DNA of 64,000 nt, taken from contig JAVLRN010000009.1 of the NCBI GenBank assembly GCA_032821775.1, positions 2,046,001 to 2,110,000 of the forward strand, given 5' to 3'. The DNA comes from Sanguinoderma infundibulare. Taxonomy: Eukaryota; Basidiomycota; Agaricomycetes; Polyporales; Polyporaceae. Below, in pieces: positions 45,688 through 58,009 of the stretch (positions are counted from its first letter, which is position 1; every line of letters starts with the position of its first letter). The notes below the pieces were generated by a model, which did no database searches, was not told the DNA's origin, and worked only from the letters and a program-made list of their open reading frames with translations. The position numbers and the translations under genes were made by a program.

Positions 45688-47342
45688 AGATATCATATCG
45701 TGTCTGGTCAAGCCCCTCCAACCCACATGCAGTCAGCTAGTTGCAATTGGTCAACATGCCAGAAACTGGCGCGGTGGAAACGCACCTCCTGCAGGTTTAT
45801 GCGGTAGGCTGCGACTAGGTGAGCAGGTAGGTGGATGTCTGAAAACCTGAGAATAGGGGTCCTTCAAGTTTGTTCGAATTTGAGCGTCTCGCGGGAACAC
45901 TGCCACCACGCCCTCTATCCTCCGGCCTGTCTGCGCTCAATCGCATCTCGCCCATCCGTTCCTCTGTCAAAGAGGCTCGATCTTCCCCAATTACTCCAGG
46001 AGCGGGGCCAATACCAATGCTCGGGCCCACACTGGAGTGTCTCAGCCACCAGCTCCAGCGGTGGCTCTGTCCGACTCAAGATCGCCAGGGACAGTCGGTC
46101 AGTACTGTGGCAGAGTTCCCAGGTATGTAGTGTCTCTCCACCACAGCTTCTACCCGGAATCTGTACCTTTGCCGATCCGCTACCCTAGGTTTTCAGCCGC
46201 CTCTATCCGCCCGTACGCCGACCATTACGACCCTCCGCGGCTCGCGCAAGGGTTTGACTCAGAGGCTTGTGAATATATCGAGCAGCTTGGCTGTGAGCAA
46301 GCCAAAAGGGCGCCAAAGCTGGGTTCCCCAGCCTCCTCGCGCTCGTCAAGCTTGTCGAAGGCAGTTGTGCGGTTGTTGCGTGCAAGCCGGGTCCAAGGGT
46401 GACGACGGCACAGGAGATGGATGAGACTAGGCCTCGTTCCTCGTGTGACATTTTGTTTTGGGACGGAGCTCTAGAGGAAGTTGTGCGATTGGGCTGGCAT
46501 GGTGAGCGTCGCTGACGGATCTATCTTCTCAAGCTGGCACTGACGATGGATGTAGATCCCGCATGATACAAGAATAAGGATGGGACAGGTGTCACCTTAC
46601 GGAGCAATGCTGGACACGTCTGCTTGACGAACAGGTTGCCAAGTTTGAGTCCAGGGTGCTGGTGAGAGCGAACGTCTATACATGCATGCGATATCACCGA
46701 CATCTGCCAATTGCAGTGAGCGTCTTTGCGTGTCACGCCTCGAATGTCCGCTGACCAGCCTTTCCGGTCCCGCTTCCATTGCTAGGCACGAGAAGGTCGG
46801 CCCTGGATTTGGCGAACAGTGAAACGGTGAGCATGGGAAGCCTGATTGTGTATACTCAGGGAAACCCAAGAGTCCAGAGAGGTCCGGAAAGTAAGGACGC
46901 CCTTTGCCAGTTTCTGAGAATGTTCCCACAGAGGCTGAGGAATCCTTAATGCGTCCTCAGAAGCCTCAGGTATCTTCAGGACTCCTCAACGACTGACTCA
47001 TCTCCGTCCACATTGGCGGCGTTCTATTGGTCGTCCTAGGGCTGTATTAGCGTTCCACTGACATGCGATCCTGATGCTTTGCCGATGCTCGCACACATGT
47101 TCTACGGGAGGGAACGTATCTCGACGAGCGCTTCCGGTATCTCGGGTTAAGGATCTGTAAGGACGGCCTCGGATGCGTTGAGGATTCATCGACGGAGACG
47201 CTCATGTTAGGTTCTGCCACCGACCAGCTGCCTGCGGTCTGTGTGGTCATGTTCGAATCCCGCCCGCATACAAGAACGCACGCTCCGCGCTCTCCAGTGC
47301 ATGCATTCCTCTCCCTACCTCCCACTTGTACCCAACTGAACC
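45688..47342. other. Intergenic region, nothing recognised
   Basis: About 1.65 kb without a supported gene. ORFs of 70-130 codons (for example 46037-46402 +) lack family resemblance. The distal part should contain the promoter of F-box gene 2. Around 46930-46990 there is a run of CCTCAG-like motifs of unclear meaning. Confidence 0.5.
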
Positions 47343-50028
47343 ATGCCTGCAGCACAACTCGCAGCGTCACACGACCTCCGGATCGGCGAAGATGGCTCTC
47401 AAACTCGCGACGAGCTCGACGCGGAAGTCGAGACAAAGGCCAGTGTCGAACCTGCCGCAGTTGTACTGTTTGGACACCGTCGCCATCTCCGCGGTCGCAG
47501 AGGAGGGTTGAAAGACCTTCCCAACATGCCTCTCGACGTCGTCTTCGAGGTCAGCTTCTCCCCCATGTATCATTTGACGCATCTGACCATCGAGCATGAT
47601 GGCTTATTTCGGGGCGTCTCTGTCCTCATAGGTCCTCTCCCACCTCACTCCCCGCGACTTGCTGGCCCTCGCACGCTCCACCAAGGACTTCCGGAGGCTG
47701 CTCATGAGCCGCCACTCGGCTCCCATCTGGAGGCAGTCGAGGAAGCAGCTCCATGGACTGCCCGAACCGCCGTCTCCCCTCTGTGAGCCTGCGTATGCGA
47801 ACCTGCTCTTCTCTCCGCAATGTCATGTAAGTGCCGGTCCTCCCCTGCGGCTCCGGTCTGTCCCTCATCGATGATGGCCTTCACCTTTGTGACAGAGGTG
47901 CTTGAAGGTGAACATCAACACCGTCATCTGGCCGTTCTACGCTCGGTACTGCAATCCGTGCAAGAGAACCATGTGAGTGACATATATCATACCGTGAGGT
48001 GCCCTCGAGTGTCCTGACGTCTTGCGTGTCAGGTTCGCGACGGACAACAGGGAGGTGGAAGCGGTGATCAAAGAGCTTCTCGGCAAAGCCTACGACGTCG
48101 AAAGCTCGCTCAGGTCTGCAACTTTTCATCTGATGTGTAATGCGACCTCGAATTTCCTAAACGGTCCTGGGAACAGCTACGTTCGGCGGCATCAAGGGAA
48201 GTGCCACAAGGAAGAGATTGAAACGATCAAGAACCGGTTGGGCCTCCTCCGAACCGAAGAAGAGAAAGAGAAGTTTAGAGAGGAGCGGAAGGCGTTCGTG
48301 ACCGAGAGCGACACGGTATGCGACGCTTTATACAATCCGCTGCATACGACCGTCGTTCATTTGTTCTCGCCAGTACGGCGCCCTCCTCCCTACGTGGAAA
48401 CACTCGTACAATGACCAGAAATACCACGAGAAATTCGCGCTCAGGACCGCGCGGGGCAATGCGTACGTCTCTGCAGCTCTTGAGCGTGATACACTGCCAG
48501 AACCGCTTATCGTATGAACATCTTACAGGATCAAAGACAAGCTTCGCGAAGAGGGATGGGGAGACGTCGTCGATCACTTCAATTTCAGCGACGGTTGGAA
48601 CTTCTCCACCCTTAAAGAAGTCAATCGCACGACCAAGCTAACAGAGTCCGGTACAGACCTCTCATCGTCTGACGGGCTTACCGCGACTCATTGGGTTTTG
48701 GCAGGCTGGACAAGGATCCGACAGTCGGTGCTGAACTTCGTCACTCCGATCCGGCCGAGGTACTTTCGGGCGCGCCTCACCAAAGTCTACGAGGCTCGAG
48801 TATCCGCCGTTCGGATGCTCGAGAACAAGTTCGAGAAGATGTGCGCCACCAGGTTCTCGTATCTCCAGGATGTCCTTGATGCGTACCAGCTCGCCGAGGG
48901 CCCACGCACCGCCGAGTCGGACCTAAAGCCGGGCTTTGCTGAGTTCGCATGCATGCCTCCGTTCAAGAACCTTATCCAGGATGAAACGGAAGACGTCACT
49001 CAGGAACAGTTCCATGCTATGCAACCTCAGATCCCAGACCTCATCCGCGCATGGACGGACCGCTGGCAGGCCGCCTTCACTCAGAAGGCTCTCGACGGCA
49101 TGGCCAACGTCGTTCCTTACACGCCCTCAGAAGCAAACCCTCTCGACCTCGCCATCGTCTCGTTCGTCTGCACCGTCTGCAAGCAGCCTCAGCTCCGCTG
49201 GCCGCACCTGCTCGCCCACCGCTGCTTCCGCAAGAAGCCTGAACGACTGTTCGGGCCAGCAGTCAAGAAGCATCACGGCGTGTACGGAACTGCGATCCTG
49301 CAACATGCGCGGTACGATCACGACGCACCGTTCCGAGGAGGGCAGTACACGGTCTTCAACCAGACCGTCGCGAGGACGCGGGCGGTGATCATCGCATGCG
49401 GTCTCGACCCGAATGCGGCGACGTATGAGGATCTAGAGGGCTGCGGGGCGCGGCTCAAGTGTTCACTCTGCGCGCAATCAAACGTGCTGTTTCCGAACAC
49501 CCGTGGGCTTTCGTGGCAGGCAGCGGTAAGGGAGCTTCCCTGTCTAGTGCGAGTCATTGGACGCTTGTTGACCTGCTGAGTTTTCGCCTGCGCCCTTATC
49601 ACAGATTCAACACTCGATTGGCTTTCATGCCGACATTTACGCAGCGGCACCCGATTGCTGGGATCGTGTCCCGGACAATGACGCAGCCATAGTGGAGAGT
49701 TTTGAACTTGACGGCTTCCCCCTCCATCCCCTCGCACCCATGTCTCCCTCGGGAATCTCCGACAGGATCCTGGGCTGCACGCAATGCAATTATCACGGAA
49801 GCTACACCGAGATCCATGAACATGTGCTCATCTCGTAAGCTGTCCCGGTCGCTGTTTTGCTGATCGCGCATGTCGCTAACCATCGCTGGCGTGCGCAGGC
49901 ACTGGGTGTACAAGTTGCCGGAAGACTTGGTGCTGGATGAAGATTTTTACGTCCACGCGGATTCCAAGCAGTCCTGCGGCCCGCTCTCTCCCGTGATGCA
50001 GCTGTTACGAGATACGGTCATTCTATAA
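47343..50028 (+). CDS. F-box protein with CxxC clusters, paralogue 2
   Basis: Exons 47343-47549, 47632-47826, 47896-47972, 48033-48113, 48177-48315, 48374-48462, 48529-48650, 48705-49525, 49605-49834 and 49899-50028, giving 696 residues. The F-box reads RGRRGGLKDLPNMPLDVVFE, then HLTPRDLLALARSTKDFRRL. CxxC pairs are RYCNPCK, FVCTVCKQPQ with LAHRC, LKCSLCAQS and GCTQCNYHG with IHEH. The charged middle (EEKEKFREERKAFVTE) is likely helical. The final exon ends with a conserved DEDFYVHADS patch also seen in paralogues 1 (ADYYVHTDS) and 3 (GYLYLHEDS). It is presumably an SCF adaptor with an unknown target. It sits head-to-tail with paralogue 3, 470 bp apart, which points to tandem duplication. Confidence 0.87.
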
Positions 50029-50498
50029 CCCTGCATGGAAAGACTTGGGGAAGACTCCCGGACAATGCGCCGCGGTCGCGAGGAATGTTGACTGCGTCGA
50101 GTTCCGTGTCGACCGGTTACGTATGCTGCCCCTCTGATGTCATCTTATTGTTTCCAAATCTGCCCACCTACCTGTGTAGTATTAGTGCGAGATCTGCGCG
50201 TATGATGCCCCACCATCGGATATACAGAATCTGAGATGACCGTCTTGCCTTAAGTTGCCGCACTGGCGCCGGTGTGTGTATCCTTCCAAAAGAGGCAGGA
50301 GTGTAGGTGTGGGAGTGTGGAATGGATGGCGGGGACGAGCTACCGGTGATTCATGATCATCCAGCCTTGGAAGGAGTCCGTAGGTTGTGCCATCTGCCAC
50401 CATGTGGCCCCAACGATCGTGCGGACGCGCCCACGTCCTAGGATGGCTCACTACTTTAGGCACGCTTGCGACCGCACCTCCGCCTCCTTCAACCCACC
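50029..50498. other. Spacer between tandem F-box genes 2 and 3
   Basis: The 470 bp carries the 3' end of paralogue 2 and the promoter of paralogue 3. No coding sequence is recognised. Confidence 0.5.
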
Positions 50499-53120
50499 AT
50501 GCCACCCACTTCGCCGTCGATCCACAAGGACGAACCCCAGGTTCAAGCACTTCCACCCACTCACGATGATGCCGTAGGCATGGACGTACCCGGCGTGTCT
50601 GGCGTGGTCAGCGCAGCGACCCTGCCTGGATCCCGACGCCACCTCCGCGGTCGCAGAGGCGGGCTCAAAGACATGCCCACCATGCCACTCGACATCCTAT
50701 TCGAAGTGAGTCCCCCGCATTCTCTACTGCAGCCCCGCGAGATAACCGAATCGCAAACGCACTCTAGATATTTGCCTTCATGCACCCCCGCGAGCTGCTG
50801 AACCTCGCCCGGACGACGCGAGCGTTCAGGGCGCTCCTCATGAGCAAGCAGTCCGCCCAGTTCTGGAAACAGGCCCGCAAACAGATCGAGGGCCTCCCGG
50901 AGCCGCCGTACTACCTCAGCGAGCCGCAGTACGCCAACCTGCTCTTCTTTCCGCATTGCCACGTAAGTCTTCAGCTTCCTTCCGAACCGCTCACGCGCCT
51001 TCTTCGCTCATCTCGTCGGTTCTAGAACTGCTTGAAGCCCGGCATCCAGACCGTCATCTGGGTCTTCTCCGCCAGGTACTGCAAAGAGTGCCAGAAATCG
51101 CTGTAAGTTTCCTTTGATGGCCCCGTGATCATCCGGGTGCGTCCCAGAATAACACGCCCGGTTGCAGGTTTTCGTCGAATTTTCTGGAGCTCGAGACGCT
51201 GCTGTGGGACATGTTGACCGTCAACGGCATCCGGCCTGCCTGGGGTGCCGTTAAGTACCAGTTGAGACCTGCCTCCCCATGACCCATTCCGAGACTCTCA
51301 TGTTCGATGCCCCATCAGTAACCACATCTTCAGACGACACGATGACAAGATCTTGAAGCAAGAAATCGAAGATGTCCGCATCGAATGGGCCGCTCTCCAG
51401 GACCAGGAAGAGAAGGAGCGGTACTTGGACGAAAGGAGGGCCTTTGCGGAGGAATGCCGAGCAGTCAGTGCAATCTGATCCTTCCGTTTTGGGACGAAAA
51501 GAAGCTGACTGGATTGCTAGTATTCTCAAGCACTGTCTGGTTGGAAGGAGTCTTACCAGCAAATCAGGTCCTCCGAGCTGGATGCGCTCAGGGCTGAACG
51601 CTTGGCTGCGTGCGTGCTTCTCCGCGTGGCTGCTTGCGGTATCCGCTCACGTTTTCGTTCCGATAGAGTACAGGAAAGGCTGCGAGACGAGGGCTGGGAG
51701 CATGTCCTCGATGGCACAGCGCCCTTTACGCTCTACAGAGAGTTGACGACCATAAAGACCGTCAATCGGGCTAACAAGCTCTCCGACAAAGGTTCGTGCT
51801 CCTCTGCTCGCATTGATCATTCGACACTGACGCAGAACAGCTTGGAAGTCCATACGCGAGGCCGTCGTAGAAGTCATGAAAAGGTTGCAGAAGAACTACA
51901 TCGAGGCCCGTCTCGTCCGGATTTGCGAGGCCAGGCTGGCTTGGGTCCGGATGGCCGAGGACAGAATGTACAATACGTACAACGCCAGGTTAGGGTACCT
52001 CAAGACCGCCCTCGACGCCCACCGGTCCAAGAACGTGCCGCGCACGGCCGCGTCCGACCGCGAGCCAGGGTTCGCCGAGCTCGCCAGCATGCCCGCCTTC
52101 CGGCACGTCCTCATGCGGGACGAGTCGGACGAAGCCGCCGTCCACGCGTCCCTCCAGACCCTCCTCGCCGACCTTCCCGCGCTGTGGGAGTACCAGAATC
52201 AAAAGGTGTTCGCTGAGAAGGCTCTGGACGCGCTCGGGGACGGTTTCGAGGACCTCGCGGAGAACCCCGGCGCGCTCCTCGACCTCGCGATCGTCTCCTT
52301 TGTGTGCACCAAGTGCAACCGCGCGCGCCTCCGCTGGCCGGGCCTCCTCGCGCACGTCTGCTTTCGCCGTAATCGGGCGCCGCTCGGAATCCAGAGCAGG
52401 TACGAGTTCGCGGTGATGCGCCACACCCGCGCTCACTACGATGCTCCCTTCCGCGGCGACGAGCTCACCGTCTTTGACCGATTCGTCCACATCACGCGGG
52501 TGGTCATCACCGCATGTGGCCTGGACCCGAAGACGGCGACGTTCGACCAGGTGGAAGCGTGCGGCGCGCGTTTCGTGTATTGGTACAACGAGGGCTGGCA
52601 GAAGGTCTACGACTGGCAGGCGCTGGTACGTCCGTCCCCCGCTCCACCACCGATCATGTCGTGAAAAGCTGATGTTGCCGTATATACAGATTCGAGACCT
52701 GAGCGCGCATCAGGACTTGGCCAACGACGGGACCATCGCGAACCCCGCAGACTACTTCCACCGCGTCTCGGACCGCCAGGCGGCGGCTGCGATAGAAGAA
52801 GCGTGGACGCTCTCCGCGAGCGGCCTCGGGGCGGACCTCGAGAGCAGGGTCTTTGGGTGCGCACTCTGCACCACCTGGGGCCGGTTCGCGGACATGCAGT
52901 CACACCTGCGGATGAGGTGAGGGGTTCCCCGCTCGCGCATGGTTTTGCTGATGGTTGACTGAGCTCCGTTCGTAGCCACGACGTCCGCAAGGCAGAGTCG
53001 GAGCTGCTCGGAGGGTACTTATACCTGCACGAAGATTCGAAACCGCGAAGCGCGCCGGAGGTGTGGCTCACCCCGGAAGTGCCAGAGGAGACTGTCGGAC
53101 TTGAAGTGCTCGGACAATGA
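50499..53120 (+). CDS. F-box protein with CxxC clusters, paralogue 3
   Basis: Exons 50499-50705, 50768-50962, 51026-51102, 51168-51254, 51334-51463, 51521-51609, 51667-51791, 51841-52625, 52690-52916 and 52976-53120, giving 688 residues. The F-box is RGRRGGLKDMPTMPLDILFE, then FMHPRELLNLARTTRAFRAL. The CxxC pairs RYCKECQ, FVCTKCNRAR with LAHVC and GCALCTTWG are kept. The third pair of the sister genes (LKCSLC, LLCRSC) is replaced by FVYWYN. The first, second, third and sixth exons have exactly the same length as in paralogue 2 (207, 195, 77, 89 nt). The function is presumably an SCF substrate adaptor; the target is unknown. Confidence 0.87.
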
Positions 53121-54359
53121 TTCACCCGAGAGGTGTATAATACTCCCAGTCTCCGACCCTGTAGCTTAGTGTACTCACCACCATCCTAGTCCGGAATTCT
53201 CTTGCGCCTTGCGTTGGACGATCTTGGGAATACGGTAATACCGATCCGGGACGTGTCGCATCTCTCAAACGAGGAACATTAACTCGAGTATCGTGAATGC
53301 TTCGAGCTTACGACGCGTACTATGGCACGTAAATCGATCTCACATTGGCGTAACAGCGCTAGTAGCGGTGCACAGTATTGATGAAAAGAAGTCAGGTTCA
53401 GCCAACCTACCGTTTATTCAAAGTACCGCTCTTGTGTATACGAAAACCCCGCGTTTGCGTGCGTTGCATTATGTTCTCGTGTATACCACCCCCGCTCCAT
53501 AAATCCCTGCACTTAGCCCCCGCTCTATATGCTACGCTATATCGCTAGTTATGCTGTCTGTGACGCTGTCGCTTGTTTTCCTTATGCTACTCGCCCTCCT
53601 GAATGATGATCTTGACGAATCCTCCACGACCAAGTCGGTTGTAGAGACTCTGCTTTGTTCTCTTCACCGGTATGGTATGCGGATCGACGACGTGACTCAA
53701 AACTGCAGCAGGAGGCTTGATCAGCGGCACGGCCAACACGTCTTTACCCGTTGATCGTGATGCGGGGCTACGGCAACTGCCGATCGGCACAGCTCGGCGG
53801 GCGGAGACTCTCCTCTCTGGAGAACTGGCGGCAGTGAGTGATGCTGCTGCTCTGGGTCCCGCATCTTACACCATCTTACGCGAACATTTCACAAGGTTCT
53901 GCAACGCTGATCGACGAACAGACAATGGGCATCCATTATGTGCGTGCATGTATATATATACACGGCAAGGAGGGGGGTGGCTGGGTAGGGGTGGGGAGAG
54001 ATGCAAGCAGCGCTACAGACTAGACGAACGGATGAGCAATAAAAATACAGCGCGACGACGACGACCTCCAGAAGACTTGGAAACGGGACAAAAAAAAGAA
54101 TGACAGCAGTATTATGTACGCATGCACTGACCAAACAAGCACATGCTACTACTACACCTTCGGGATGGTAGGGATGATATACAGTACATAAAGCACGGGA
54201 TATGAGATGGGTGTGATGGGCGCGATACTCGTCAGCTAGAGGCTACAGCGTAAAAAGAAAATGTCAGAATGCGAGTGTTCGACGTTCGGCAGAGTGACCG
54301 AGGACGGAATGAGGAATGAAGACGAGATGAAAAGTCCATGAGAAGGCGTGAGAAGGACG
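53121..54359. other. Intergenic region, nothing recognised
   Basis: A convergent spacer of about 1.2 kb between F-box gene 3 (+) and PRM1 (-). A short TA dinucleotide run (about 53950-53962) is the only repeat noted. Confidence 0.5.
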
Positions 54360-57300
54360 TTAGACAGCGATCGCCATCGCGAACGCGTTCGACACCGGCC
54401 GCGGGCCAGTGGGGTCCGCGAACGGGTTCACGCTGCTGTACCGCGGCGCGCGATACTCGTACGCGTCGTCAAAGGGCGTCACGAACGGGTCCACCGCCTG
54501 GGAGGACTTGCGCGCGTGGGTCTTCGTCAAGAGTCGTGTTATCGGCGTCGACGTGTCGGGGTCGATCCGCACCTGCTGGCGCTTCGGGGGCGGGAAGAGG
54601 GCGGGGGGCTTCAGGTGCTGCGCCGACTCCTCCACGGGTGCAGGGGCGAGCCCGGGGGGCGGCCGCTCGTAATCGTAACCGTAGTAGAGCGGCAGGGGAA
54701 TGACGGCAGCTTTCTGCTGAGCAGCAGCGGAAGGCTTGACGTTCGGCTTGGACAGGCCCTCGTCCGAGGCGGGTGTGTGCACGATCACGGGCAGCTTCTC
54801 CGGGGCGAAGTGCGTGGAGATGGAGAGGTTCGGGCGCGAACGGGAACGGCTGTCGGGGCGGAGCTGCAACAGCGCCTGTTTCTCGAAGCTCCCGCCGGCG
54901 GGGAGCGTGTCGACGAACGGGTCTCGCGGGAACTCAGATGAAGCTTGCGGTTGCGGTTGCAGGTTGAAGGGGTCTAAAAGAGACTGCTTTGTGGAGGACG
55001 TCTCGGAGTCGGTGAAGGGGTCGTCTTGGCTTGGCTTCTTGGAACGAGAAAGAGACTTGAAACGTTGGGCGTGCTTGGAGAAGGAGGGCTTGGGGAACGG
55101 AGCTACGAGCTATTGGTAGTAGGGATGGGGGCTCAGTTATGGACTGCCCGGAGGGTAGTGTCCAGGGAGGGAGTCCGAACTTACGTGTTCGTGAAAGCGG
55201 CTTGCGTACGTGCTCGTAGAGGCTTCAGACTGCGACGGCTTGGCGTCAGCAAAGGCTTCGCGCTCTTGCGTGTAGGACAGCCCGTCGTCCGCTGCAGTGG
55301 CGGACGCGTCTGCCTTCTTGGAGGCGCCAAAGAGCTTGCGCCAGGTGCCCTTCGCCGGTTGCGCAGCTTCTTGGTCTTCCACGTCGAACCCTTGCGACGG
55401 CTCTTGCTCGTCAGCCTGAAGCGGCCTACCCATGACCTTGCGACCGAGGGCGATCAGCTTGCGCGGCTTGCTGATCCTCGAGTCGCCCTCGCTCTCGTAC
55501 GTGGCAGGATCTGCGTGGTCGAGGATATTGTCCCAGCTCTTCTGATACTCCAGGTTCTGCATCACCGGCGGATGAGAAGGAGCAAACTCGCTCTCGTCCT
55601 GAGGTTGCACGTGCGCGCGGCCCTTGCCCCACGGTCCCTTGAACGAGTTCCAGAAACGGGGACGCGGCTCGGACTTGCCGTCCTGCGGATCCGCGAGATT
55701 GACGTCGTACAAGTTCTCGTTCTTGCCCGTCTCAACGTGCTTCTCGGAGGAGTAACCGCCATAGAACGCGTCGATGCGGTCGGGGGACGAGCCATCGTCG
55801 CGGCGACCCTTGGCGCGCATGAGCATCGGGCGGCCGTACGACGTCCAGAAGAGGATGCAAAGCGCCATGAACACGACGAAGAGCCAGAAGCCGGCAAAGA
55901 TGGCGAACATGATCCGCTCCTGCTTGAGCGACTTGACGTACACGGCGACGACGCGCGCGACGAGCCCGCCGTTGTCGCCGTTGCCCGTGCCGACGGCGGC
56001 CTCGGCGATCGGCTGCGTCGCCTCGTTCACGGACTGGGGCGAGAGCACGAGCACGGTGTCGTTCACGCGCGGGATGTCGACGTGGAGGTTGTCGTGGAGG
56101 AAGGTGAGCGCCTCCTCGATCGCGTCGACTTTGGAGCCGAGGAAGCAGCGGATGAACTCCTGGATGGGGTCGTTCAAAGGCGTGTTGCCGAAGACAGAGG
56201 TGACGACGTTCTGGACGTCGGTGTAGAACGTGTTGATCGTGTCGTTGAGCGTCGTCGTCGTCCCGTTCACCCACCCGAAGAGCCCGTCGTTGATGGCCGA
56301 CTGCACATTGTCGACGCGCGTGTTGACCTGCGTCGCGTACGCTGCAGACTGATTGTACATGCTCGCGTTTATCGACGTCGCGATAAGGTTCGAGAAGTCG
56401 GACACGGACGCGGCGGTCTGCTGCTGGAACTTGGCTTGGATGGGGCCGATAGCGAGTAGCTGGAGCTCGACGGAGAGCAGGCCGAAGAAGCCGATAAGGA
56501 AGCACGCCATCGCGGGCGGGTGGAAGACGTAGTGGAAGAACCAAATGAGCTTGTCCTTCTTCGGCTTGCTCAGCCGGAGCAGAAGCTCGAGCTTATTGAC
56601 GACCTTGGTCACGAGCGGATGGCTCATGGTGCCCTCGATGGACATGAGGTCGTGGTCGGACATGCCGACCATGAGCCGGCCGTCGGGGGCGCGCTGGGTC
56701 TTGACGTCCGGATCGGAGACGAGGCCGTCGCGGATGCGCTGGAAGTGAGTCTTCATCGAACGCCACTTGTACCATTCAAGGGCGCAATTCGCGGCAATGA
56801 GAAGAACGATGAGGATGATCATGATGATGACGCCGATCTTGACGACCTTGACCATGTCCCGTCCGAGGTCATCGACGACGGACGTGTCCATCTGGTCACA
56901 GAAGGAGACGGTGTTCTGGCTCGGAAGCGGAAGGGCGCTGACGTCAAATGAGAGGCCGCCAAAGGTATCGTTGATATCCTTCTTCAAGAGCTCGAAAGGC
57001 GTGTCGACGCTGTTGAATGTATAAGTACATGGGGGCATGAACGATTTCTGGGTCCTTACATGTCATCGATCTTTGACTTCAAGTCGGAAACACTGGGGAT
57101 AGAGTTGTTGAGGCTCTGAATGCTCGCGCCCACGGACGAAGGTAGCTGGAAGCTCTTGAGGGACTCCAAGCCGGTAGTGTCGATGTGACCAGGGACAGAA
57201 AGGCCGATGAGGCCGGCTACCTTATTGGCTGCGTCAAGGAAGCTGTTGATAGCATTGGCAGCTGGTACGAGGACGTCAGCAATGCCTCCAGCGACTGTCT

Positions 57301-58009
57301 GTACAACCGAGTTGGCCTAGGAAGAAAGTGCGAGTTAGGGTGATTTATGAGATGGAAAAGCATCAGCAAAACCTCAGTTCCCGGACAGTCCCTGAGCGTC
57401 CCTAAGCCGCCTGGTAAGCGATTGAGAGCATCGTCAGGCTCCAAAGCAGATCTGCGTTGGAGCCTGACGCGATCTGTCGCGGCAAGGCATCAAGAAGGTT
57501 CAGGCACCGCCGGGGAAGTAAGGTTTTGTTGATGGAGACATAGCAGACACCAGAGCACGTACATCATTTACAACTGTGAGCACAACGGCAAGGGCGGAGC
57601 GAACGATGAGCTCGACGAAGCAGAGGAAGGTGGAGCGATAGATGTCGATGACGAAGTTGATTATCGTCTCCATGATGGTGAGGGCGAGGACGAGGGTAGC
57701 GCGAGCAGCATTCATCGTTCCGTTGACTGCGTCCGTGATCTGCTCATTAGTAGCGATGGCGAGGTAGCGGGGCATGCTGGCGGCAGCGGTAGCAGCGTGC
57801 TCCGCGGCCTTGCAGCTGGCGAGGAGATCTTCCTTTGCGTTATCAACAGCATCCTGGGCAGAGATGGAGGAGAGCTGGAGGCGAAAGACGACGAAGATGA
57901 GAGAGAGGATGGGGTAGGCAAGCCATGTGAGAGAGAGGAGATGGGGTAGTTGGAGGTATGGGCGGATGTCGTGTGCGTAGTCTACGGAGTCGATCCGAGG
58001 GGTGCTCAT
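54360..58009 (-). CDS. PRM1: Plasma membrane fusion protein PRM1
   Basis: Four exons (transcript order): 58009-57563, 57316-57060, 57009-55185 and 55109-54360, giving 1092 residues. PRM1 is a multi-pass glycoprotein that promotes plasma-membrane merger of mating or fusing fungal cells. Family features are [20 protein letters not shown] (first helix), many NxT/NxS sites in the loops (NDT, NGT, NAS, NQS), a helix after YGRP-type turns ([20 protein letters not shown]) and [20 protein letters not shown]. The C-terminal 400 residues are a long cytosolic tail, much longer than in yeast, with repeated DPF/NPF tripeptides (LLDPFNL, PRDPFVD, AVDPFVT, SVNPFAD). Intron 1 (57562-57317, 246 nt) is long and holds a near-perfect 38-bp palindrome. 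The fusion role is inferred from the family. Confidence 0.9.
57432..57469. repeat. 38-bp near-perfect palindrome inside PRM1 intron 1
   Basis: Outer arms CGTCAGGCTCCAA (57432-57444) and TTGGAGCCTGACG (57457-57469) are exact reverse complements. The core AGCAGATCTGCG is itself palindromic apart from one A/G mismatch. It would form a strong cruciform in DNA or a hairpin in the pre-mRNA. Confidence 0.9.

Noticed and set aside
46037..46402. 121-codon ORF between the methyltransferase and F-box gene 2
   Set aside because: No homology pattern, no exon partners, and a similar-sized ORF occurs on the other strand.
55026..56459. 477-codon plus-strand ORF antisense to PRM1
   Set aside because: It is an out-of-phase shadow of the long PRM1 exon; the Arg/Val/Leu/Asp-heavy composition is what reverse frames of GC-rich genes give, and no family pattern is seen.
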